Origin: Acetobacteraceae bacterium
Lineage (GTDB): Bacteria; Pseudomonadota; Alphaproteobacteria; Acetobacterales; Acetobacteraceae
Length of the DNA stretch: 8,444 nt
Assembly (NCBI GenBank): GCA_947446625.1
Contig: CANFIE010000156.1
Location: forward strand, 1 to 8,444
Direction: 5' to 3'
Each line of letters opens with the position of its first letter. Position 1 is the stretch's first letter. This document shows, in pieces, positions 1-6,052 of this stretch. Under the pieces are notes generated by a model. It saw nothing but the letters and a program-made list of their open reading frames with translations. It searched no databases and was not told where the DNA came from. The position numbers were made by a program, and so were the translations under genes.

Positions 1-2106
1 CGACCGCACGCTGATGGTGCCGGTGGCGGCGGCCGTGTCCAGCGTGGTGATGGCATTGGCCTGGGTGAGCGCGATGGAGCCGGCATTGCCGGAACCGGCG
101 CCGCCCTGCGCCACCAAATGCCCGGCGGTAAGCGTGCCGCTGCTTTGGCCGATGGCGCCCGTGGCGTTGAGCGTGACCGTGCCACCGCCGGCACCGACCG
201 CGCCGGTAAGGGTGAGGTCTGCCGCCACGGCGTTGTTGGTGAGCGTGACCGCGGAGCCGGAGGCGGCGACCACGGTGAACAACAGGACATCGGACCGCAC
301 ATCCACCGCGCCCGAGGCAGCGGCGCTGGTAAGCGTGGTGATGGCGTTGCCGGCGCGGTTCAGGCTGACCGAGCCGGCATCGCCGGAACCAGCCTCACCG
401 CGCACCAGCAAGGTGTCGGCGGTGATGGTGCCGCCGGACTGGCTGACGGCGCCATTGGCGTTGAGCGTGAGCGCGCCGGCCCCGCCATGGCTGGCATTTA
501 TGGTGCCGGAGAGGGTGAGGTCCCCGGGGCCATTGCGGTTGGTGAGGGTGATGCCCTGGCCGGCGGCGTCGGCGACCGTGAAGGTGGCGACGTCGGAGCG
601 CACTGTGATGGCGCCGCTGGCATTGGCGGTGGTGAGGGTGGTGATGGCATTGCCGCTGCGGTTCAGCGTGATGCTGGCGGCATCGCCACTGCCGGCGCCG
701 CCCTGAGCCAGCAGGCTGCTGGCGGTGATGGTGGTGCCGTTGTTCTGGCTGATGGCGCCATTGGCGTTGAGGGTAAGGGTGCCGCTGGCACTGCCGGCAT
801 CCACCGAGCCACCCAGGGTGAGCGCCCCGGTGAGCGCATTGTTGGTAAGGGTAACGCCAACGCCGGTGGCGCCATTGACCGTGAAGGTGGCGGCATCGGA
901 CCGCACCGCGATGGCACCCGTGGCGGTGGCGTTGGTGAGCGCGGTGATGGCGTTGGCGCGGTTCAGGCTGATGCTGGCGGCATTGCCGCTGCCGGCGCCG
1001 CCCTGGGCCACCAGCGTGCCGGCGGTGATGACGCTGCCGGCGGATTGCCCAATGGCGCCCGTGGCGTTGAGCGTGACGAGACCGCTGCCGGCATTGATCG
1101 CACCGGTCAGCGTCAGGTCGCTCGCGGCGCGGTTGTTGGTGAGGGTGACGGCGCTGCCTGCGGCGGCGGCCACGGTGAAGGTGGCGACATCGGACCGCAC
1201 CGTGACCGCGCCGCTGGCGGCGGCGGTGGTGAGGGTGGTGATGGCGTTGTTGGCGCGGTTCAGGCTGATGCTGGCAGCATTGCCGCTGCCGGCGCCGCCC
1301 TGCGCCACCAGGCTGTTGGCCGTGACGGTGGTGGCGTTGTTCTGCGTAATGGCGCCATTGGCGTTGAGGGTGAGCGTGCCGCTGCCGGCGTCAACCGAAC
1401 CACCGATGGTGAGCGCGCCATTGCTGGGCGCGGTGCGGTTGTTGGTGAGGGTAACGCCGACGCCCGTGGCGCCATTGACCGTGAAGGTGGCAACGTCGGA
1501 CCGCACCGCGATGGCGCCCGTGGCGGTGGCGTTGGTGAGCGCGGTGATGGCGTTGCCGGCCTGGGTGAGATCCACGCTGGCGGCATTGCCGGAGCCAGCG
1601 CCGCCCTGGGCCAGCAGCGTGCCGGCTGTGATGATGCCACCGGTTTGGCTGATGGCGCCGTTGGCGTTGAGCGTGAGCAGGCCGCCACCGGCATCGACCG
1701 CCCCGGTGAGGGAGAGCGCGCCGCCGGCGAAATTGTTGGTGAGGGTGATGGCGCTGCCGGCGGCATCGGTCACGCTGAAGGTGGCGAGGTCCGACCGCAC
1801 ATTGACGGCGCCGGTGGCGGCGGCCTTGGTGAGCGTGGTGATGCCGTTGCCGGCCTGGTTAAGCGCAATGCTGGTGGCGTTGCCGCTGCCGCCGGCACCC
1901 TGGGCCAACAGGCTGGTGGCAGTGACGGTGCCGCTGTTCTGGCTGATGGCGCCATTGCTGTTAAGGTTCAGCGTGGTGGCGCTGATGGTGCCATCCAGCG
2001 TCAGCGAAGAACCGCCCAGGGTGGTGGCCGCGGCATCCAGCGCCGTGACGGTGAGCGCGCGGTTGGAGGTGAAGCCAACCGTCTGCCCCGCGGCGGTGAG
2101 GCTGAC
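1..2106 (-). repeat. In-frame tandem array of ~300-bp (97-102 aa) repeats in the TpsA stalk
   Basis: Seven consecutive units, each beginning at the codon equivalent to the V of VRSD, run (minus strand) 2106-1801, 1800-1507, 1506-1201, 1200-907, 906-604, 603-301 and 300-10; an eighth starts at 9. Lengths are 306, 294, 306, 294, 303, 303 and 291 bases, all multiples of three, so the frame is kept. Each unit reads roughly VRSD-ATFTV-GVTLTNN-LTLTG-DAGSGTLTLNANGAISQ-GTITA-LLAQGGAGSGNAASI-NAITTLT. The first unit (2106-1801) is the most diverged and has lost VRSD. An even more degenerate, shorter copy with GAISQ lies just before it. The alternating beta-strand pattern fits a right-handed beta-helix stalk, as known for TpsA proteins; that fold is inferred here. 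Confidence 0.9.
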
Positions 2107-3843
2107 GCTGTCCACCGGGTTGCTGCGGGTGAGCGCGATGCCGCCCGAACTGGTGCTGGCCACCAGCGTGCCGGTGGTGATGGTGCCGGCGGTTTGGCTG
2201 ATGGCACCGCCCGTGCTGCTGAGCGAGATGCTGTTGGCGGCGAGCGTGGCCAGGCTGGCGTTGAGCGTGATGACGCCGCCGCTGGTGAAGATGATGCCGG
2301 AATCCACCGCCACGGTGGCGTTGACGATGATGCCGCCCGCGCCGGCGGCCAGCGTGAGCGTGCCCGGGTTGGCGCTGTTGTTGCCGCTGGTTTTGTCGAT
2401 GGCGCTGGCAACGGTGACGGTGTTGGTGGCGGTAAGAACCACATTGCCGGCGTAGTTGTTGATGAGCGTCGGGTCGATGATGACGGTGGTGGGGTCGCCG
2501 GCCACGCCGTCGGTGGTGAATACACCGCCCGCCAGGGTGCCGTTGGTTTCCGCAGCGCCGCTGGCATTGCTGTTGCGGATGGTGATGTTCACCGGGTCCA
2601 GCAGCCAGGTGCCGGCCAGGCCCAGCGGGGCCGAGACATCGGGCAGCAGCGCCACCAGCAGCGCGGCGCCGGAGGAGGTTTCCACCAGGCCGCCATTGCC
2701 GCCCTGGGCGCCGCCACGGGCGGAAAGCCGCGAGAGAACCTGGGTGGATTCGGCGCTGTTCACCACCACATTGCCGCCATTGCCGCGCTGCGTGGCGTCA
2801 GCCCGCACCGTGGCGCCGGCCGCCACCGTGGCGCGCCGTGTGGTGGGGCCACCCACGGCCACGCGGCCACCGCCGGTGGTGCCGGAGGCATCCAGCACCG
2901 CGCCCGTGGGCACCGTGACATCGCCGGTGGCGGAGATGTTGATGCTGCCGCCCTGCCCGGCCGCATTGGTGGCGTTGATGGTGCCGCCGGCATTCACCCC
3001 GCCGCCCTGGGCGCGCAGCACGGCCTGGCCGCTGCCCACCACCACGCTGCCGGTGTTGTTCACCAGGGTTTCCACCAGGCCGCTGGCGGCGCTGGCGGTA
3101 AGCTGCACGGTGCCGCCCTGGGCGTTGATCGTGCCGCTGTTGGTGACCAGCGCCGTGGTGCCACCGGGTGCGCTGCGCACCTGCTGGGTGACATCAATGC
3201 TCAGCATGCCGTCGCCGGCCAGGTCCAGCGTGTAGGCCTCGGCCCCTTGCAGCGCCACCCGGCCCATGCGGGCGTTGATGGTGCCGCTATTGGCCGCGCG
3301 CGGGCCGGCCAGCACGGCCAGGCCCTGGTCTGCCACCGTGATGGTGCCGCGGTTTTCCACCCGGGCGCCGGCATTGGCCGGGCCGGTGAAGGCCAGGTTG
3401 CCGGCCATGAAATTTTCGTTGGTGATGTTGGCGGCGCTGGCGATGAGGCCGGCCACATTCACCTGCGCGCCTTCGGCGAACAGCACGCCGGACTGGTTGA
3501 CGATGGCAATATGGCCATTGGCGGTAACCCGGCCGGCGATGACCGAGGGGTCTGGCGTGTTGACGCGATTCAGCGTCCAGCTCTGCTGGTTGGGCTGCTG
3601 GAATTGCACCGACTGGTTGGCACCAACGTTGAAGGTGTTCCAGTCAATGGCTGCGCGGTTGGTGGTTTGGTTGATGGTGGTGGTGGTGGCGCCACGGCTG
3701 ATGGTGGCGGCGCCGGCCACCACCTGGCCGCCGGTGGGGCGGGCATTGGGGGCCACGGTCTGCGCCACGGCGGCATGCAGCGTCAGCACCGGCCACAGGG
3801 CGGAACCGGCCAGCAGGGCGCGTTGGAAGCGGGAAGCCGCCAT
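1..3843 (-). CDS. Filamentous haemagglutinin-like TpsA exoprotein (two-partner secretion adhesin), 3' end outside window
   Basis: Large secreted adhesin of the FhaB/HMW1/ShlA type, exported by its TpsB partner through type Vb secretion. The frame is open from ATG at 3843 to the left edge (1281 codons, no stop). Residues 1-27 form a signal peptide with an AVA|Q cleavage site. Residues about 28-270 form the TPS (Haemagg_act) domain, with IDWNTFNVG (66-74), LNRV (91-94), NQSGVLF (116-122, in place of the usual NPNGI/L) and VNVAGLIAS. A GNGGLVETSS motif (382-391) and GTWLLDPVNIT (411-421) follow; both are typical of this family just before the repeats. From about residue 580 to the edge the protein is an array of about 100-residue repeats rich in G, A, T, N and S. 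I see no cysteine and only two lysines. The start is fixed by a GAGG Shine-Dalgarno 8 bases upstream and by lying 2 bases after the tpsB stop. The class is well supported; ligand and full length are unknown. Confidence 0.93.
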   Translation of the reverse strand, partial: MAASRFQRALLAGSALWPVLTLHAAVAQTVAPNARPTGGQVVAGAATISRGATTTTINQTTNRAAIDWNTFNVGANQSVQFQQPNQQSWTLNRVNTPDPSVIAGRVTANGHIAIVNQSGVLFAEGAQVNVAGLIASAANITNENFMAGNLAFTGPANAGARVENRGTITVADQGLAVLAGPRAANSGTINARMGRVALQGAEAYTLDLAGDGMLSIDVTQQVRSAPGGTTALVTNSGTINAQGGTVQLTASAASGLVETLVNNTGSVVVGSGQAVLRAQGGGVNAGGTINATNAAGQGGSINISATGDVTVPTGAVLDASGTTGGGRVAVGGPTTRRATVAAGATVRADATQRGNGGNVVVNSAESTQVLSRLSARGGAQGGNGGLVETSSGAALLVALLPDVSAPLGLAGTWLLDPVNITIRNSNASGAAETNGTLAGGVFTTDGVAGDPTTVIIDPTLINNYAGNVVLTATNTVTVASAIDKTSGNNSANPGTLTLAAGAGGIIVNATVAVDSGIIFTSGGVITLNASLATLAANSISLSSTGGAISQTAGTITTGTLVASTSSGGIALTRSNPVDSVSLTAAGQTVGFTSNRALTVTALDAAATTLGGSSLTLDGTISATTLNLNSNGAISQNSGTVTATSLLAQGAGGSGNATSIALNQAGNGITTLTKAAATGAVNVRSDLATFSVTDAAGSAITLTNNFAGGALSLTGAVDAGGGLLTLNANGAISQTGGIITAGTLLAQGGAGSGNAASVDLTQAGNAITALTNATATGAIAVRSDVATFTVNGATGVGVTLTNNRTAPSNGALTIGGSVDAGSGTLTLNANGAITQNNATTVTANSLVAQGGAGSGNAASISLNRANNAITTLTTAAASGAVTVRSDVATFTVAAAAGSAVTLTNNRAASDLTLTGAINAGSGLVTLNATGAIGQSAGSVITAGTLVAQGGAGSGNAASISLNRANAITALTNATATGAIAVRSDAATFTVNGATGVGVTLTNNALTGALTLGGSVDAGSASGTLTLNANGAISQNNGTTITASSLLAQGGAGSGDAASITLNRSGNAITTLTTANASGAITVRSDVATFTVADAAGQGITLTNRNGPGDLTLSGTINASHGGAGALTLNANGAVSQSGGTITADTLLVRGEAGSGDAGSVSLNRAGNAITTLTSAAASGAVDVRSDVLLFTVVAASGSAVTLTNNAVAADLTLTGAVGAGGGTVTLNATGAIGQSSGTLTAGHLVAQGGAGSGNAGSIALTQANAITTLDTAAATGTISVRS

Positions 3844-3845
3844 GG

Positions 3846-5582
3846 TCAGTACCTCACCAGCGTGCGGAATATGGCCGCGGTTTCACGCAGGGCGTCCGCC
3901 GCCGCGCCATCAGGCCGGCGGGTAATGCGTTGGGCAATCTCGGCATCCACCTGCACCGTGTCGCTCACCACCACACGCACGCCACCGCCATAGCTGGAGA
4001 GGTGGCGGTTGGGGTCGGTGCGGAGGTTTTCCGAGGTGCGGCCAATGTCGCGGAAGGCGAAGAACTGGGTGGCCAGGCGGCCATTGCCGATCTGCGGCTC
4101 GGTCGGCAACTCGATGATGGTATCCAACTGCAATTCCATGGCCAGGCCCCAGGCGCGGTCGCCGCTGATCTGCCCGTTGTAGAAGCCACGGCCAATGCGG
4201 GCGCCGCCGAGGTAATATTTTTCGGCGGTGGGCAGCACGTCCTGCGTCCATTGCCCGGCAGCCAGGCCCTGAATGCTCAGCATGGCGCCTTCAAACGGCG
4301 AGAACAGCGGCTGGGTGCGCTGCACCTCGGCCGTGAGCTTGGTGAAGCTGTAGGTACTGCCCGCGCGAGAGGACAGCGCGCTGCCGGTGACGGAGGCGCC
4401 CAGGGCAGGCAGGCCATCATGCACGCGGAAATTGGCAATGGTGGTGGCGGCCGGCAGGAAGGGAACCCAGCCGTCCAGCATGTTCATGTCCATGCCGCCG
4501 CGCAGCACGCGAATCTGGTCCACACTGGTGCGGGTGCGGGCGTCACCAAAGCCGGTGGTGACGGTACTGTCGAACAGGTCGAACTGGGCCACGGCCGTGA
4601 GGTTGAACGAACGGCTGCGGATGACGGGGTAGCTGAGCGCCACGCCACCCAATTGCACCGTGCCCTGGTAGCCATTGGCGCCCACCTTGCCGAATGGCCG
4701 GGTGACGCCGGTGCCGGCATAGACCTTCAGCTTCAGGCCGGAACCGCCCAGGAAGATTTCCTCGCTGCCCTGCACAAACCATTGCGCGCCGGTGGGGGTG
4801 CCGAACAGCGTGATCTCGGACCTGTCACCGAATTCGGTGAAGGAGTTGCCGCCAACCATGGCCAGGCCCTGCCAGGGGCCGACATAGCGGTAGCCGCGAT
4901 TGTCGATATTGGCATAGCCGCTGATCGCCTGGCGCTCCACCTGCGCTACCAATTGCAGGGCACCGGCCTCGCTGGTCATGGGCCGCAGGGTGCCGCGTAC
5001 GGTCAGGCCCGGAATGTCACTGGCCAGCAGCAGGGCGCGTTCCAGCGTGGCGCCGCTGATGGGGCGCTGGCCCACCAGGCGGTTCAGCACGCGCAGCACC
5101 TGGGTGCCGGCAGGGCCAATATCACCCTCCAGCTTTACCTCAGCGATGAAGCCCTCGGTGATGGCAAAGGTCAGCTCGGCGCCATTGGGCCCGGCGGTAA
5201 CGCCGGCATTCACGGCGGCAAAGGCGTAGTCGGCGGCGCGGTAGGCACGCAACACGGCCAGGCGCGCTTCCTCGATGCGCGACAGCGGCACGGTAGCATT
5301 GGCCAGCCCGGCAATGGCGGGGGCCAGGGCTTCGGCATCCAGCGCGGTGTTGCCGCGCAATTGCACCGCGCCCACCCGCAGCATGGCGCCGGCATTGGGG
5401 CCGGTGGTGGCGGTCTCGGGCGGCGGGGCAAGGCTGGGGCTCAGCCGCGGCGCCTGTTGCGGCACCATGCGATCGATTGGGTTGATCTGCGGCGGTGCCG
5501 GCTGCGCCAGAACGGCCGCGCCTCCCAGGCATACCGAGGCCGCGCCGAGCGACAGGATATTTTTGCGCATTGAACCCATCAC
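3846..5582 (-). CDS. TpsB outer-membrane transporter, FhaC/ShlB/HecB family
   Basis: Outer-membrane beta-barrel pore of the Omp85 superfamily that recognises the TPS domain of its partner and secretes it. The 578 residues match the family's usual 550-600. The order is a signal peptide (cleavage near VLA|Q, 26/27), a proline-rich linker (28-60), POTRA 1 (about 67-145), POTRA 2 (about 146-215, ending in the conserved VRGTLRP at 195-201), then a 16-strand-type barrel to the end. The L6-loop motif appears as YYLGGARIGRGF (456-467), keeping the RGF core; RDIG (511-514) matches the usual barrel motif after it, and the chain ends in an aromatic residue (Y578). The given start is GTG with AGGG 8 bases upstream; ATG at 5579 or ATG at 5570 are equally credible, the last giving the neatest signal peptide (MRKN...). 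It is the first gene of the operon, with tpsA 2 bases downstream, so the two are almost certainly co-transcribed and translationally coupled. Confidence 0.94.
   Translation of the reverse strand: MMGSMRKNILSLGAASVCLGGAAVLAQPAPPQINPIDRMVPQQAPRLSPSLAPPPETATTGPNAGAMLRVGAVQLRGNTALDAEALAPAIAGLANATVPLSRIEEARLAVLRAYRAADYAFAAVNAGVTAGPNGAELTFAITEGFIAEVKLEGDIGPAGTQVLRVLNRLVGQRPISGATLERALLLASDIPGLTVRGTLRPMTSEAGALQLVAQVERQAISGYANIDNRGYRYVGPWQGLAMVGGNSFTEFGDRSEITLFGTPTGAQWFVQGSEEIFLGGSGLKLKVYAGTGVTRPFGKVGANGYQGTVQLGGVALSYPVIRSRSFNLTAVAQFDLFDSTVTTGFGDARTRTSVDQIRVLRGGMDMNMLDGWVPFLPAATTIANFRVHDGLPALGASVTGSALSSRAGSTYSFTKLTAEVQRTQPLFSPFEGAMLSIQGLAAGQWTQDVLPTAEKYYLGGARIGRGFYNGQISGDRAWGLAMELQLDTIIELPTEPQIGNGRLATQFFAFRDIGRTSENLRTDPNRHLSSYGGGVRVVVSDTVQVDAEIAQRITRRPDGAAADALRETAAIFRTLVRY
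3851..3858 (-). promoter_or_regulatory. Shine-Dalgarno of tpsA inside the 3' end of tpsB
   Basis: On the minus strand GGTGAGGT lies within the last codons of tpsB; its GAGG core is 8 bases before the tpsA ATG. The junction reads TGA-CC-ATG. This decides the tpsA start and suggests that ribosomes finishing tpsB re-initiate on tpsA. Confidence 0.75.
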
Positions 5583-5613
5583 ACCGACGGCCCTAACAGC
5601 TTATTATCTTCTG

Positions 5614-5641
5614 CCGTTATGTCACGCTTTCGGCATTACGG
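5614..5641. repeat. Imperfect inverted repeat in the divergent intergenic region (possible operator)
   Basis: CCGTTATG (5614-5621) and CATTACGG (5634-5641) are reverse complements except at one position, with arm starts 20 bases apart (about two helical turns). The left arm covers the -10 candidate and the right arm touches the -35 candidate of tpsBA. This geometry would suit a repressor site. With only 7 matched pairs, chance occurrence is possible. Confidence 0.3.
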
Positions 5642-5645
5642 ACAA
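5616..5645 (-). promoter_or_regulatory. Candidate sigma-70-like promoter for the tpsBA operon
   Basis: On the minus strand, TTGTCC (5645-5640) and CATAAC (5621-5616) are separated by 18 bases, each matching the consensus at 4 of 6 positions. Transcription would start near 5609 and leave a leader of about 27 bases before the GTG start. A better isolated -10 (GATAAT, 5608-5603) has no acceptable -35, and its transcript would begin inside the AGGG ribosome-binding site. This is a weak pattern match only. Confidence 0.3.
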
Positions 5646-5670
5646 ATTATGAAGTTGCGAGCCGCGGGGC

Positions 5671-5675
5671 GAGGG
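5671..5675 (+). promoter_or_regulatory. Ribosome-binding site of the Phd-like gene
   Basis: GAGGG sits 8 bases upstream of the ATG at 5684, within the otherwise non-coding divergent gap. It supports that ATG as the true start of this small gene. Confidence 0.7.
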
Positions 5676-5683
5676 ATTGCAAA

Positions 5684-5947
5684 ATGAGTATACCAATTGG
5701 CGACGATCCCATCCTGCCATTGCACGTGGCGGATCCCGCCCCCGGGCTGGAAGGATTGCCGCGCGCCGACCTGGCCTTGCTGGAAACGGTGGTGCCGGAA
5801 CTGGTCGACACGGCGCTGCAAGGCCCGGTGGTACTGACCCGTTACGGGCATGAGGCCTTCGTGCTGCTGCCGCTGGATATCTGGCGCCGGGTTTGGGAAG
5901 GCGCCAACCGGCCGCCGGTGATCCAGGGCCAGGCCACTCGGGGCTGA
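5684..5947 (+). CDS. Small Phd/YefM antitoxin-like protein, no adjacent toxin
   Basis: An 87-residue protein transcribed divergently from tpsBA. The core GPVVLTRYGHEAFVLLPL (47-64) followed by DIWRRVW resembles the central Phd/YefM pattern in which a strand 'pVvITrhGrp' is followed by 'aVLlsleeyerl'. A helical segment (about residues 24-45) precedes it, as in the N-terminal DNA-binding part of Phd. Phd-family antitoxins bind operator palindromes and neutralise a toxin encoded just downstream (Doc, YoeB or a PIN nuclease). Here no open frame of suitable length or character lies between this stop and the epimerase 105 bases on, nor upstream. It may be a solitary regulator, a relic of a toxin-antitoxin pair, or an unrelated small protein. 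That it is a gene is supported by a good ribosome-binding site and ordinary codon use; the family call is moderate. Confidence 0.65.
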   Translation: MSIPIGDDPILPLHVADPAPGLEGLPRADLALLETVVPELVDTALQGPVVLTRYGHEAFVLLPLDIWRRVWEGANRPPVIQGQATRG

Positions 5948-6052
5948 TGCCCAACAAAGGGCGCGGCGGATTGACCGCACCTTGGCTTTCTGGCGGTACT
6001 GCCCGCCTAATTCAGGCGGCGGCCCGGGCCTTGCCGCAAAAGACGGACACCC
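5948..6052 (+). promoter_or_regulatory. Intergenic gap upstream of the epimerase with weak promoter candidate
   Basis: About 105 non-coding bases. TTGGCT (5982-5987) and CCTAAT (6006-6011), 18 bases apart, are the best -35/-10 pair I can find, each 4 of 6; TTGACC at 5971 is a better -35 box but has no good -10. A short hairpin, CCGCC/GGCGG (6003-6007/6015-6019, 7-base loop), overlaps the -10 candidate, and a perfect palindrome GGCCCGGGCC lies at 6021-6030. A 4-bp GCCC/GGGC hairpin directly after the Phd-like stop (5949-5962) has no T-run and is not a convincing terminator. Confidence 0.2.

Noticed and set aside
1..2106. CRISPR-like or intergenic satellite repeat array
   Set aside because: Units are about 300 bases, diverged, multiples of three, and lie inside an open frame with protein-level conservation; there is no short identical repeat with unique spacers.
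118..3993. Plus-strand coding sequence of 1291 codons, plus further long plus-strand frames at 14-706 and 725-2455
   Set aside because: The minus-strand frame carries a signal peptide, TPS domain, ribosome-binding site and partner transporter. The plus-strand products are low-complexity with no motif, and their openness follows from avoided TTA/CTA/TCA codons in tpsA.
3930..5573. Plus-strand open frame of 547 codons opposite tpsB
   Set aside because: It is codon-aligned antisense of a clear FhaC-family transporter; no start context or recognisable domain.
5949..5962. Terminator hairpin after the Phd-like gene
   Set aside because: The stem is only 4 bp (GCCC/GGGC) and no T-run follows.
6021..6030. 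GGCCCGGGCC palindrome as an operator or terminator
   Set aside because: Such short GC palindromes are expected by chance in DNA of this composition; there is no loop or T-run, and no second copy nearby.
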